Positions 1 through 8,955 of a stretch of 64,000 bases of DNA are shown piece by piece (within the stretch, counting starts at the first letter, position 1; every line of letters starts with the position of its first letter). The stretch is from Rhizobium sp. R635 (GTDB lineage Bacteria > Pseudomonadota > Alphaproteobacteria > Rhizobiales > Rhizobiaceae), in the NCBI RefSeq assembly GCF_002211285.1, contig NZ_LOKX01000009.1, positions 62,001 through 126,000 on the forward strand. The letters run 5' to 3'. The position numbers and the translations under genes are program-made. A model generated the notes under the pieces. That model was given only the letters and a program-made list of their open reading frames with translations, was not told the DNA's origin and did no database searches.

Positions 1-158
1 ATCGCGTCGATCGTCGTATAGCTCCGGATGCCTTCGACCGTGCCGTGACGGCTCGCCGTGGCGACGAGCTCGAAATCCGGGTTCTTGGCGATGGAGGGAA
101 GGTGCTGGTCGCGGACGATCTTGCCGACGCCGACGATGGCGAGGTTGATAGGAGACAT
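1..158 (-). CDS. Gfo/Idh/MocA family sugar dehydrogenase, N-terminal part
   Basis: Only the first 52 codons are inside the window; the gene continues past the left edge. The ATG at 158 opens a protein starting MSPINLAIVGVGKIVRDQHL, a beta strand followed by a Gly-rich turn typical of the NAD(P)-binding Rossmann fold of Gfo/Idh/MocA oxidoreductases. The following text (PSIAKNPDFELVATASRHG) matches the usual second strand of the same fold. In rhizobia, proteins with this start are often annotated as D-galactose or L-arabinose 1-dehydrogenase; that assignment is from memory and cannot be tested on 52 residues. It is followed by a 106-bp gap with no gene. Confidence 0.7.
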   Translation of the reverse strand, partial: MSPINLAIVGVGKIVRDQHLPSIAKNPDFELVATASRHGTVEGIRSYTTIDA

Positions 159-264
159 GGTGTTTCGCTCGAGCCTGTGAAAAGTATGATTTATTGAGCT
201 TGTTTTAGCAGAAAGAGAAGCGCCGACAAGCTCTCCTCGTCCATTCTATCGCATGATCGCCCGT

Positions 265-2304
265 CTACCTCATGATAGTTTGGCGAAGAAAGCTGTAACC
301 CATCGCCGCGCGCGCGGCGCGCTCTTCGGAATTGCCGTCGCCGCCATGCCCGCCCGAGCCGAATTCGTGGAAGAGCGGCCGGTGCCCTGCTTCCTCCAGC
401 CGCGCGGCAAAGCGGCGCGCATGCGAGGGATGCACGCGGTCGTCATTGGCGGAACTTTCGATATAGACCGGCGGGTAAGTCACGTCGCTCGCGGGGCTGA
501 CATTGTGAAGCGGCGAATAGCCGAGCATGAAATCCCGGTCTACCGGCGTGTCCGGGTCGCCATATTCGTCCATCCAGGCTTTTCCTGCGCTGAACAGGTG
601 GAAGCGCGTCATGTCGAGCACCGGCACCTGGCACCAGACGGCGCCGAAATCCTCTGGGTAGCGCGTCAGCATGACGCCTGTCAGCAGGCCGCCATTGCTG
701 CCGCCCTGGCAGGCGATCCGCGACGGCACGGTGTAGCCGCGGGCGACGAGATCGCGGGCGATGGCGACGAAATCGGCAAAGGCCTTGTCCCGTCCCTGCC
801 GCTTGGCGCTGCGATACCAGTCGGGTCCGAATTCGCCGCCGCCGCGGATATAGGCCTGCACATAGGCGCCGCCTTGCTCCAGCCAGCGTCCGGTCACGCC
901 GGAATAGGTCGGCGACAGCGAGACGTCGAAGCCGCCATAGCCGTAAAGCAGCACCGGCAGCGCCCCCTTGGTCCACCGCCTCGGCAAGACCAGCCGGTAG
1001 GGCACTTTCGTTCCGTCTTCCGAGACGGCTTCCAGCAGTTCGGATGACATATCCGTTGCGTCGAAATAACTCGGCGCAGCCGCGACGAAAATCGGTTCGG
1101 GCTTTCTGCTGCGATCCGAGAGTTCCAGCCGGTAACAGGCCGGAGGCTGGAGAAAGCCCTGACCGACGATGTAGAGCGTATCGTCGCCGAGGTGCAGATC
1201 CGCGTGCAGCGGCCTGAAATAAGCTGTTTGCATGTTCGCGGGCAGCGCGATCTCGCATTGTTCGGTATCAGCTCTTGTCAGGTCCAGCACCATCAGACGC
1301 GGACGCAGCCGATCGGAAATCATGAAGACGCACCATTCACGCATCAGCATGATCTGTGAGACGGACTGGCCCTCGCCAGGCTGGAACAGGACACGCTCCG
1401 GCCCGAGTATCGTCTGGGACTTCGGGTCGAAACGTTGCAGCACGAGGCTACCCGTGGGAACGCGCTCATCGGTTTTTGCGCGCCAGAGGCAATGATCGCG
1501 ATTGAAGTGAAAGTCGGCTTCTTCAGGCAGATCGATGCGCCGCCGCGTTCCGTCGTCTGCGATGAGGAACGCGCTTGAGACGCCGATCTCATGGCCGGCG
1601 ACGAAAATCTCGATCAATCCGGCATCTGCCGAAGCCCCCGACAGGGTGGGATCGATGACGATATTGGAACCGTAGACGTCCTCGTCCGCAGCTTCGAACA
1701 TGATGGCGGCATCTTCCGGCCGCTGCCCGCGCTTCAACCGCCGGCCGACGCGCGGCCATCCGGAGCGGGTTGCCGAAAATCGATCGATGGAGCCGAAATA
1801 GCAGATTTCGTCGCGGCTCAGCCAGGTGGCATGCGATCGCACGGCGGGCGTGTCGAAGCCGCCCTCGACGACCTGTTTTGTTCCCGAGTCGAATTCGAGC
1901 AGCCGGATGAGATCGGAGCCGCCGTCCGAAAGGACGAGCAGCACTCGCGTCGGCTCCCATGCGCAAGTCACGGCGCCGCGCCAGTTCCAGCGCTTGCCCT
2001 CGCTGGCGCAGAAGGCGTCGAGGTCGAAGACCGGCTCCCAATCGGCATCGGGCAAAGGGTTCTGGTCGGCGGGCAGGCGAAGCCAGACGCCGAGTGGATT
2101 GTCCTTGGTCTGACGGAAGTCGAACAGCCAATCGCCTCGCCGAAGCGGGACGATGAGCCTATCCTGCCGCTCGATCAGCGCCTTGATCGCATCGCGGTCC
2201 GCGGCGAACTCGGCTGTTCTGAGCACCGTGTCGGAATGCGCATTGTGCTCGTCGATGAACTGGCGGGTGCGGAGGTCGTCGTCCGTTTCGAGGTGAAGAT
2301 TCAT
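265..2304 (-). CDS. Prolyl oligopeptidase family serine peptidase (S9)
   Basis: A 679-residue peptidase of family S9A, which hydrolyses short peptides, typically after proline, in the cytoplasm. The N-terminal two thirds is the expected beta-propeller that screens substrate size. The C-terminal third is an alpha/beta-hydrolase. The nucleophile sits in GGSNGG near residue 535, the acid in the ANDDRV segment near 625 and the catalytic His in GSGGHGG near 655, so the triad is complete. There is no signal peptide. The length agrees with the family (about 690). The start ATG is preceded by AGG six bases upstream. It lies downstream of the monooxygenase gene on the same strand, 112 bp away, so it may be read from the same transcript or its own promoter. 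Confidence 0.9.
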   Translation of the reverse strand: MNLHLETDDDLRTRQFIDEHNAHSDTVLRTAEFAADRDAIKALIERQDRLIVPLRRGDWLFDFRQTKDNPLGVWLRLPADQNPLPDADWEPVFDLDAFCASEGKRWNWRGAVTCAWEPTRVLLVLSDGGSDLIRLLEFDSGTKQVVEGGFDTPAVRSHATWLSRDEICYFGSIDRFSATRSGWPRVGRRLKRGQRPEDAAIMFEAADEDVYGSNIVIDPTLSGASADAGLIEIFVAGHEIGVSSAFLIADDGTRRRIDLPEEADFHFNRDHCLWRAKTDERVPTGSLVLQRFDPKSQTILGPERVLFQPGEGQSVSQIMLMREWCVFMISDRLRPRLMVLDLTRADTEQCEIALPANMQTAYFRPLHADLHLGDDTLYIVGQGFLQPPACYRLELSDRSRKPEPIFVAAAPSYFDATDMSSELLEAVSEDGTKVPYRLVLPRRWTKGALPVLLYGYGGFDVSLSPTYSGVTGRWLEQGGAYVQAYIRGGGEFGPDWYRSAKRQGRDKAFADFVAIARDLVARGYTVPSRIACQGGSNGGLLTGVMLTRYPEDFGAVWCQVPVLDMTRFHLFSAGKAWMDEYGDPDTPVDRDFMLGYSPLHNVSPASDVTYPPVYIESSANDDRVHPSHARRFAARLEEAGHRPLFHEFGSGGHGGDGNSEERAARAAMGYSFLRQTIMR

Positions 2305-2416
2305 GTCCGACCTGCCTGATTCCGTTGACGTCGCACAGATCTACCCCATCGGCCCGGAAATCGGAATCGATTTCGGAAAGCGCGATGTGCAGCACAGCCG
2401 CCGATATTCCGCGCAG

Positions 2417-3721
2417 TTAGCGCGAAATTCGCGCCGGCCGCGCGAGCCCGAGATGATCGCGGAGGGTCGCGCCCTCATATTCGGTGCGGAAAAGGCCGCG
2501 CTCCTGCAGCATCGGCACGACCATTTGCGTGAAATCTTCCAGCCCTTCGGGAAAAAACGGCGGCATGACGTTGAAGCCATCGGCGGCGCGGCTTTCAAAC
2601 CAGAGCTGCATCCGGTCGGCGATCTCGGCTGGCGTTCCAAGCACGATATGATGGCCGCGGCCGGCGGCAACGCGCAGCGCCAGCTGCCGGATGGTCAGGT
2701 TCTCGCGTCTGGCAAGCGCAGTCAAAAGCTCGGCGCGGCTGCGAAGCTGATCGGAGATCGGAAGGTCCGGCAAAGGGCCATCCACATCGTAATCGGCAAG
2801 GCTGTGGCCGATGCGTTCTTCCAGAAGCGGCATGGCGCTTTTGATATCGGTCCACTTGTCCAGTTCCGCAAGCTTGTCCGCGGCTTCCTTGGCCGTGCGC
2901 CCGATCACCGGCAGGAAGCCCGGCATGACGGCGACGTCGTCCGGCCGGCGTCCGAAATGGACGACGCGCTCCTTGACGCTTCTGTAGAAGGCCTGCGCCT
3001 CCTCGAGGCTCTGCTGCGCGGTGAATACGACGTCGGCGGTGCGGGCGGCGAGGTCCTGGCCCGGACCGGACGACCCGGCCTGGATCAGGATCGGATGGCC
3101 CTGCGGCGCGCGCGGAATGTTCAACGGCCCTTTGACCGAGAAATATTTGCCCTTGTGATCAAGGATATGAAGCTTGGCGGGATCGGCATAGACGCCGCTC
3201 TGCTTGTCCTTGACGAAGGCATCGTCGTCCCAGCTGTCCCAGAGGCCGCGCACGACATCGACGAATTCCTCGGCCACGGCATAACGCTCGTCATGCTCCG
3301 GATGCGCCACGGAGAAATTGTTCGCCGTGCGGGCGTAAGAGGTCGTGACGATATTCCAGGCGGCGCGGCCGTGGCTCAAGTGATCGATCGAGGCGAAGGC
3401 GCGGGCGGTATGATAAGGCTCGCCGTAGGTCGTGGAGGCGGTTGCCGCGAGCCCGATCTTGTCGGTCACGACAGCCAGCGCGGACAGCAGCGTCAAGGGT
3501 TCGAAGCGCGCGATCGTCGAGGGATGCGCATCGGCGCCGCTGGTCAATCCGTCGGCCAGAAACACCATGTCGAATTTCGCCGCTTCGGCGATCTGCGACA
3601 CGCGCCGCAGCAGGTCGAAATTCTCGCTTCCCGCCTCGGCGTGAGGGTGACGCCAGCCGGATACGTGGTGGCCGGCTCCTTGCAGGAACAGGCCCAGATG
3701 GATTTCTCTTTTACGGGTCAT
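2417..3721 (-). CDS. FMN-dependent monooxygenase, NtaA/SnaA/DszA family
   Basis: A 434-residue luciferase-like flavin monooxygenase. Members use FMNH2 supplied by a partner reductase and O2 to oxidise or cleave substrates such as nitrilotriacetate, EDTA, sulfones or antibiotic precursors. The N-terminus MTRKREIHLGLFLQGAGHH and the stretch RAPQGHPILIQAGSSGPGQ (around residue 220), which forms the phosphate-binding loop, are typical of the NtaA/SnaA branch. I chose the ATG at 3721 because AAGGA lies six bases before it; an in-frame ATG at 3754 would overlap the upstream gene and has no ribosome site. It is the last gene of the TetR-ABC-MmgE run, 13 bp after the MmgE gene. No flavin reductase is seen nearby. 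The substrate is not identifiable from the sequence. Confidence 0.88.
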   Translation of the reverse strand: MTRKREIHLGLFLQGAGHHVSGWRHPHAEAGSENFDLLRRVSQIAEAAKFDMVFLADGLTSGADAHPSTIARFEPLTLLSALAVVTDKIGLAATASTTYGEPYHTARAFASIDHLSHGRAAWNIVTTSYARTANNFSVAHPEHDERYAVAEEFVDVVRGLWDSWDDDAFVKDKQSGVYADPAKLHILDHKGKYFSVKGPLNIPRAPQGHPILIQAGSSGPGQDLAARTADVVFTAQQSLEEAQAFYRSVKERVVHFGRRPDDVAVMPGFLPVIGRTAKEAADKLAELDKWTDIKSAMPLLEERIGHSLADYDVDGPLPDLPISDQLRSRAELLTALARRENLTIRQLALRVAAGRGHHIVLGTPAEIADRMQLWFESRAADGFNVMPPFFPEGLEDFTQMVVPMLQERGLFRTEYEGATLRDHLGLARPARISR

Positions 3722-3734
3722 GGCAAATCCTTCG

Positions 3735-5090
3735 TCAGAAGTTTGGGACGACATCCTGGTTGAGCAGCGCCAGCAATCGGCGAAGATCGGCGGCGCTGCT
3801 CATTGTTCGGACGAGCGACGGGATATCCGCGTAGGCGGGATGGTGCGCCGTCGCCTCGCGAAATTTTTCGGTCGGATCGGTGATCCCCGGCAGGCCTTCG
3901 AAGCGGCGGCGTATCGTGCTGCCGTCGCGAAGCAGGATATCGACGATCACGAAGCGGGTCCGGGGATCGCTCGACATGCGCGGCGCGCTCTCGTCATGAC
4001 GGCGACCGGCGCGCCGGGCCAGTTCCATCAGCCGCGGCGCAGCAGGCTGCTCGTCGAAATGGTCGAGCCGCAGAGCCCCATCGATGAGGGCGGCGGCGAA
4101 CACGTATTCGGGACTGAAGCGCGCCTCGATCCCGTTTGTCGGCTGGCTCACCACCAAAGCGGCATCGGCGCCGGGCGGGTAGGTGAACATGACCTGCTCG
4201 ATTGCGTCGGCGCTGAGGCCTTCGCGGTTGAGGTCGATCCCGAGAGAGGCGACCGGGTGGCTGGCGGTGCAGCAGGGATAGGCCTTCAATGTCAGCCCGG
4301 GCGCCACGATCTGCCAGGGCGAACCCCAGTTCTCGGTCAAGGCGGACAGGCGTTCGGCACCGAAGGCATAGGCCGAATGGAAGCCGACCGGATTGTCGAG
4401 GAAATCGGGTACACCGCCGAAACCGGCGGCCGCCAGTCGCGCCGACAGGAGGCCTGATCGCGCCGCCATGCCGGCATGGAAAGGCTTGGCGTCGCTGCCG
4501 AATTGCAGCCGCAGGCCGGACGATTGCGTTGCCGCAAGGCCGAGCGTAACGGCCGTCTCGTCGATGGAGGCCCGCGTCAGATGCGCGATTGCGGCCGCCG
4601 CGCCCACTGTGCCGAGCGTTGCCGTGGCATGAAAACCGTTCTCGTAATGCTTCGAGCCGAGCGACAGTCCGAGCCGCGCCATGGCTTCCAACCCGACGAT
4701 ATAGGAGGCGACCAGCGCATCCGCGGAAAACACGCGCTCGGCGGCGAAAGCCAGCAGCGCCGGGATGATGACGGTGGTCGGATGGCCGCGCACGCTTGCG
4801 TGCACGTCGTCATAGTCGAGTACATGGCCGGCATGACCGTTGACGACGGCGGCAACAAGCGGATCGGTTTGGCGCGCGCTTCCGATCAGCACTGCTTCGC
4901 CCGGCAGGCCGGCCCCGACGGTATCGGCCAGGATGCCGGTCGTGCGGTCCCGGGCGCCCGGGATCGCGCAGGCGAGAAAATCGATGATCGCCGTGCGGGC
5001 CACATCCATCGCCGCGGCATCTTTCGATGGATCGGAGGAGACGATCGCCCGGGCGAATGCAGAAGTCAGCGGCGCTGATGTGCTCGTCAT
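3735..5090 (-). CDS. MmgE/PrpD family protein
   Basis: A 451-residue protein of the MmgE/PrpD fold, which includes 2-methylcitrate dehydratase, cis-aconitate decarboxylase and iminodisuccinate epimerase. The early helical segment DFLACAIPGARDRTTG and GHAGHVLDYDDVH (around residues 80-95) are the conserved parts; the HxLDYDD-type motif is the family hallmark and lies in the active-site region. There is no methylcitrate-cycle neighbour (no prpB or prpC), so a propionate role is unlikely. The start has AGGA six bases upstream, and the gap from the ABC ATPase stop is 8 bp. Position inside a transport operon next to a NtaA-like monooxygenase suggests it acts on the same imported substrate or its product; this is inference. 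Confidence 0.88.
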   Translation of the reverse strand: MTSTSAPLTSAFARAIVSSDPSKDAAAMDVARTAIIDFLACAIPGARDRTTGILADTVGAGLPGEAVLIGSARQTDPLVAAVVNGHAGHVLDYDDVHASVRGHPTTVIIPALLAFAAERVFSADALVASYIVGLEAMARLGLSLGSKHYENGFHATATLGTVGAAAAIAHLTRASIDETAVTLGLAATQSSGLRLQFGSDAKPFHAGMAARSGLLSARLAAAGFGGVPDFLDNPVGFHSAYAFGAERLSALTENWGSPWQIVAPGLTLKAYPCCTASHPVASLGIDLNREGLSADAIEQVMFTYPPGADAALVVSQPTNGIEARFSPEYVFAAALIDGALRLDHFDEQPAAPRLMELARRAGRRHDESAPRMSSDPRTRFVIVDILLRDGSTIRRRFEGLPGITDPTEKFREATAHHPAYADIPSLVRTMSSAADLRRLLALLNQDVVPNF

Positions 5091-5098
5091 GACGAATC

Positions 5099-5884
5099 CT
5101 AGATGCCTTCGCCGTGCATCGACCCGCGCCCACCGGCCAGCCCGCCGACGAATTGGCGGATACGGGGATTGTCGAACGTATGGAAAATCTCGTTAGGGGA
5201 GCCCTGGTCGACGATGCGTCCGTTTTCGGTGAAGACGACGATGTCGCTGATTTCCTCGGCGAAGCGCATTTCGTGGGTCACGAGAATGCTTGTCATGCCG
5301 TCGCGGATGAGATCGCGGATCACCCACAGCACCTCGCCGACGGTCTCGGGGTCGAGCGCCGAGGTCACTTCGTCGAACAGCACCAGTTCCGGCTTCATCG
5401 CCAGCGCACGGGCAATCGCCACGCGCTGCTGCTGGCCGCCGGAAAGCTGGCCGGGATAGGCGCCGGCTTTTTCGGAGAGCCGCACCTTGTCGAGCAGTTC
5501 GCGTGCGAGTTTCTCCGCCTCCCGCGGTTCGACGCCGAGGATGCGGGTCGGGGCCAGCACGATATTGTCCAGCACCGTCAGGTGAGGAAAGAGATTGTAT
5601 TGCTGGAAGACGATGCCGACGCGTTTGCGCAGTGCGATGCGTTCGGCTTCCCCGGCCAACTGGTCGACACGGGTGCCGTTGACCGTGATGCGCCCGCGCT
5701 GGGGCGTCACCAATGCGTTGATGCAGCGCAGGATGGTCGACTTTCCCGAACCGGAGGGGCCGATGATGGAGACCGCATTGCCCCTGTTGACGGTCAGGTC
5801 GATACCCTTCAGCACCTCGGTCTGGCCGAAGGACAGGTGTACGTCTTCCAGTCGCACGATCGTTTCGTCGGTTTTCGTGTTCAT
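5099..5884 (-). CDS. Polar amino acid ABC transporter ATP-binding protein
   Basis: A 261-residue ABC ATPase of the GlnQ/HisP class that powers polar amino acid import. Walker A GPSGSGKST is near residue 42, the Q-loop at VFQQYNLFPHL near 90, the signature LSGGQQQRVAIARAL near 145 and Walker B ELVLFDEVTSALD near 168, followed by the H-loop VTHEMRFA. All catalytic residues are present. GAGGA precedes the ATG. The gene follows the second permease by 12 bp and precedes the MmgE gene by 8 bp, so transporter and enzymes are one transcription unit. Confidence 0.95.
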   Translation of the reverse strand: MNTKTDETIVRLEDVHLSFGQTEVLKGIDLTVNRGNAVSIIGPSGSGKSTILRCINALVTPQRGRITVNGTRVDQLAGEAERIALRKRVGIVFQQYNLFPHLTVLDNIVLAPTRILGVEPREAEKLARELLDKVRLSEKAGAYPGQLSGGQQQRVAIARALAMKPELVLFDEVTSALDPETVGEVLWVIRDLIRDGMTSILVTHEMRFAEEISDIVVFTENGRIVDQGSPNEIFHTFDNPRIRQFVGGLAGGRGSMHGEGI

Positions 5885-5896
5885 CGTCTCAAATCC

Positions 5897-6679
5897 TCAG
5901 GCCGCGTTGAGACGTCGCTCGAGGCGCCGGGTCAGTCGCGAGATCGGGTAGCAAAGCGTGAAGAAGGCGGCCATCACCACGATATAGGCGATAATAGTGA
6001 AATCGAGGCGGCGCACTGATGTGCTGGCATCGGTCGCCGCATGCAGCAGTTCGTGCACGCCGACCAGCGAGGCGAGCGAAGTGCCCATGGTGATGGAGGC
6101 CAATATGTTCATCCATGGCGGCAGCGAGCGCCGCAGGCATTGCGGCAGGATGATCCAGCGCAGCGCCTGGCCGCGCGAAAAGCCCAGTCCCTTTGCCGCT
6201 TCCCATTGCGTGGTCGGGATGGAAAGGATGGCGCCGCGGGTGATTTCCGCCACATAGGCACTGGCCGGTATGGCAAGCCCGATCACTGCCTTCAGCCAAT
6301 CGGGGAAAGGCAGGTAGTTGCCGGCGACCACGACCTCGAAGGGAAAGATGTAAGTCGTCGCGAAGATCAGCACGAGATGCGGCGCGTTGCGAAAGACCTG
6401 CACATAGGCGACCACAGGGTAGCGCACCAGCCTGTAGGGCGCCAGTTCCAGGATGCCGAACACGGCTCCGACCGAGGTTCCGAGTGTCATCGCGCACAGG
6501 CTGATGACGACGTTCATCACGAAGCCGGAGGCGAGATAGGGAAACCACGTCACCAGTTCGCGACCGAGCGTGAGATCGGTCAGTGACCAGAGGAGGATGA
6601 CGAGCGGCAACGCCACGAAACCGATATTGCGCAGCAGGTGGCCGCCCTTGCGCGGCTCGGAAAGCGCGAATGTCGTCAT
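5897..6679 (-). CDS. Polar amino acid ABC transporter permease (second)
   Basis: A 260-residue inner membrane permease of the His/Glu/Gln/opine family. The EAA loop that docks on the ATPase is clear (EAAKGLGFSRGQALRWIILP, about residue 175). Several hydrophobic segments span the protein, beginning near residue 15. The start at 6679 makes an ATGA overlap with the stop of the first permease, implying translational coupling; a longer frame upstream is not needed. The two permeases presumably form a heterodimeric channel. Substrate class is inferred from family only. Confidence 0.92.
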   Translation of the reverse strand: MTTFALSEPRKGGHLLRNIGFVALPLVILLWSLTDLTLGRELVTWFPYLASGFVMNVVISLCAMTLGTSVGAVFGILELAPYRLVRYPVVAYVQVFRNAPHLVLIFATTYIFPFEVVVAGNYLPFPDWLKAVIGLAIPASAYVAEITRGAILSIPTTQWEAAKGLGFSRGQALRWIILPQCLRRSLPPWMNILASITMGTSLASLVGVHELLHAATDASTSVRRLDFTIIAYIVVMAAFFTLCYPISRLTRRLERRLNAA

Positions 6680-7422
6680 AGGCCATACCCCGGCACGGCG
6701 AGCTTGCGCTCCACCCATAGGCCGATGCGGGCAACGGCGAGATTGATGAGGCTGAAGAACAGCAGGATGACGATCATCAGCGACACGACGTTGTCGCGCT
6801 GTGTCCAGACCATGATCGAGGCATAGGTGATCTCGCTGACCGCAATCGCGTTGCCCACCGTCGTCAGTTTCACGAGGTTGATGAGATTGTTGACGATCGC
6901 CGGAAGCGATGCCCGGAACGCCAGTGGAATTTCGACGTAACGAAGGATCTGCAGCTTGCTGAAGCCGGTGCCGCGCGCCGCCTCCACGGTGGCCGACGGT
7001 ACGGCCTCGATGCCGGCGCGGATCGCCTCGGCGTGCAAGGCAGCGATGTGCAGCCCCACCACCGCCACCACCCAGAAGAACGGCGTCAGCGGATTGTTCT
7101 GTGCGCCGCCGACCAGGTTCGACACGAAGGTGTTGAGCACAAGGAAGCTGAACATCAGCTGCACCAGCGTCGGCGTGTTTCGCGTGATTTCCACGAAGGC
7201 GCGCACCGGCGCCGATAGCCAGGGCCTGCCCGATGTCAGGCAGGCGGCAAACAGCAGCCCGGCAATCAGGCTGACGGGGATCAGCAAGGCGATCAGATAA
7301 AGCGTGGTGATGAAACCATCACGCCATATCTGCGCCTCGTAACCCGTTGCCAGGAACTCGTAGTTGAGGCCGAGCCTGTTCGTCATGTCGACGAACAGGC
7401 TGGTCAGGCTTGTATCCCGCAT
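6676..7422 (-). CDS. Polar amino acid ABC transporter permease (first)
   Basis: A 248-residue permease of the same family as its neighbour. The EAA loop reads VEAARGTGFSKLQILRYVEIP around residue 155, and there are about five membrane segments. The ATG at 7422 (MRDTSLTSLF) is taken as start; an in-frame TTG at 7440 is an alternative. It follows the binding protein gene by 24 bp and overlaps the second permease by 4 bp. The order binding protein, permease, permease, ATPase is the classical layout of an amino acid importer operon. Confidence 0.9.
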   Translation of the reverse strand: MRDTSLTSLFVDMTNRLGLNYEFLATGYEAQIWRDGFITTLYLIALLIPVSLIAGLLFAACLTSGRPWLSAPVRAFVEITRNTPTLVQLMFSFLVLNTFVSNLVGGAQNNPLTPFFWVVAVVGLHIAALHAEAIRAGIEAVPSATVEAARGTGFSKLQILRYVEIPLAFRASLPAIVNNLINLVKLTTVGNAIAVSEITYASIMVWTQRDNVVSLMIVILLFFSLINLAVARIGLWVERKLAVPGYGL

Positions 7423-7446
7423 ATCGATCCGCCGGTGCAACCTGTC

Positions 7447-8277
7447 TTATTTGCTGGCCGACAGGGTGTTGCGCTCCTGTTCGAGATATTCGGTATTGCG
7501 GAGACGGTTCGCCTTCGCAAATTCCAGAAGCTTTCCTGACGTATGGAGCTGCCGGATCGTCTTATCGAGTGCCTCGGCCGTGTCCTTCTCGCCCTTTCGC
7601 ACCCAGATGACGGAATCGGAAGGGAGCAGCTCGGTCGGGAAGAGAATGGTGTAGTCCTTCCACTCCTCGGGCCGATCCTCCAGCAGCAGGCCGACGGTTG
7701 CGCCGACATGGACGGCCGCGACGCAATTGCCGCCCTGCAGCGCCAGCAGCGACTCCGGCTGGCTCGGCAGGCCTTTGACCTCGGCGCCGTACTGTTCGAT
7801 GAGCGGCTGGGTGAAGTTCGACCCCTGTGAAACGCAGACCGGCTTTCCCTTGAGATCCGCCCAGTCCTTCAGGCCGCTGTCCTTGCGTCCGACGGCAGCG
7901 CCGCCGCTGCGGTCATAGGGCGTCGGCACCCAGTCGAGCACTTTGGCGCGGTCTTCCGTGTATTGCATATTGGCAATCAGAATATCGACCTTGCCCTGCT
8001 GGAGAAACTGCACCCGGTTCGGGGGCGTGACGGTCACCGTTTCGAGTTTGACGCCGAGATCGTCGGCGAGCGCCTTGGCAATATCGAGATTGTATCCCTT
8101 CTGCGTCTGCGAGGTCGGATCGATATAGCCAAAGGGCGCGCCCGACAGGATGACCCCGACGGTGAGGGTGCCGCGGGCTTTGATGCGATCGAGCGTCGCA
8201 TCCGCGAATGCCTGCGTTGCCGCCAGCAAGGAAATCGAGACGGCCAGGAGCGCCTTCGGGAAAATTTTACGTGACAT
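7447..8277 (-). CDS. Polar amino acid ABC transporter substrate-binding protein
   Basis: A 276-residue periplasmic binding protein of the SBP_bac_3 family. A Sec signal peptide (Lys-rich start, hydrophobic core, cleavage after AFA near residue 25) is followed by LDRIKARGTLTVGV, the standard entry of the fold. The ligand-contact segments GYNLDIAKALADDLGVKLE and VDILIANMQYTEDRAK are well formed; the usual acidic pair that binds the alpha-amino group is not obvious, so the ligand may not be a normal amino acid. It is the first transporter gene, 90 bp after the TetR gene. That gap holds an inverted repeat (8314-8320 with 8349-8355) that could be an operator. Confidence 0.92.
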   Translation of the reverse strand: MSRKIFPKALLAVSISLLAATQAFADATLDRIKARGTLTVGVILSGAPFGYIDPTSQTQKGYNLDIAKALADDLGVKLETVTVTPPNRVQFLQQGKVDILIANMQYTEDRAKVLDWVPTPYDRSGGAAVGRKDSGLKDWADLKGKPVCVSQGSNFTQPLIEQYGAEVKGLPSQPESLLALQGGNCVAAVHVGATVGLLLEDRPEEWKDYTILFPTELLPSDSVIWVRKGEKDTAEALDKTIRQLHTSGKLLEFAKANRLRNTEYLEQERNTLSASK

Positions 8278-8313
8278 AGTTTTTCAGCTCCGTTTTGAAA
8301 GGAAGGTAGAGGA

Positions 8314-8355
8314 TCAGTTCATGTCCCCGAGCAAATGCTGGCTCTTTTGAACTGA
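8314..8355. promoter_or_regulatory. Inverted repeat between TetR gene and binding-protein gene
   Basis: TCAGTTC at 8314-8320 is repeated in inverse as GAACTGA at 8349-8355, spaced by 28 bp, in the only sizeable gap of the transporter operon. A TetR operator or a second promoter for the transporter genes is possible; no clear -35/-10 pair was found. Confidence 0.3.
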
Positions 8356-8367
8356 CTGTTTAGATCG

Positions 8368-8955
8368 TTAATGCTTGCTGCGCGGGAAGGAGACGCCGCC
8401 ACTGGCCTGGAGAAGAGCCTCAGCCGTCTTTCGGGCAACTTCTGCGGGCCTTGCTTCCGGCCGCAGCACCGATCCGGCAAGCGCGCCTTCATAGAGAACG
8501 AGCAATTGCTCGCTGAGGTCATCATGGGTAGGGCCGGGCGGGACGAGCCGGCCGAAGAGTTCGCGAAGAAATGCCTTATGCTCGTACGCCACGTTGCGCA
8601 CGGCGACCGAGCCGGGATTTTCCGTTACCGCGATGAGGAAAGCGCAGCCGCGGAAAGTTTCGCTGCGTGTCTTGTCGGCCAGGCTGTCGAAGATGGAGAG
8701 AACGGCCGGCGCATCGCTTTTGCCGGCGATCAGCGTCTCCAGTTGGCCGCTGACCAACGCATGGCGGTGCCTGAGATAGGTAACGATGAGATCTTCTTTG
8801 CCGCCGAAATGGCGGTAGAGGGTCGCGCGGGCAATCTTCAGTTCCCGAACGATCTCGTCGATGCCGACCAGATATGTTCCGCGCCGGTAGAAAAGATCGC
8901 TAATCGCATTGATGATTGTCTCGCGAAGCGGAAACTGAGCAGCTGTGGAAGGCAT
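8368..8955 (-). CDS. TetR/AcrR family transcriptional regulator
   Basis: A 195-residue one-component regulator. The N-terminal helix-turn-helix (residues 10-60) reads INAISDLFYRRGTYLVGIDE followed by REL KIARATLYRHFGGKEDLI with the usual YRHF recognition helix end; the C-terminal half is the ligand-binding dimer domain. It heads the minus-strand operon encoding an importer, an MmgE/PrpD protein and a monooxygenase, so it most likely represses this operon until the substrate or a metabolite binds. The upstream 160 bp is AT-rich and carries small palindromes, including GAACGTTC at 8977-8984. Confidence 0.92.
   Translation of the reverse strand: MPSTAAQFPLRETIINAISDLFYRRGTYLVGIDEIVRELKIARATLYRHFGGKEDLIVTYLRHRHALVSGQLETLIAGKSDAPAVLSIFDSLADKTRSETFRGCAFLIAVTENPGSVAVRNVAYEHKAFLRELFGRLVPPGPTHDDLSEQLLVLYEGALAGSVLRPEARPAEVARKTAEALLQASGGVSFPRSKH

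Noticed and set aside
2303..3763. Long plus-strand frame opposite the monooxygenase gene
   Set aside because: No ribosome site, no recognisable domain, and its composition is that expected of the antisense of a GC-rich gene.
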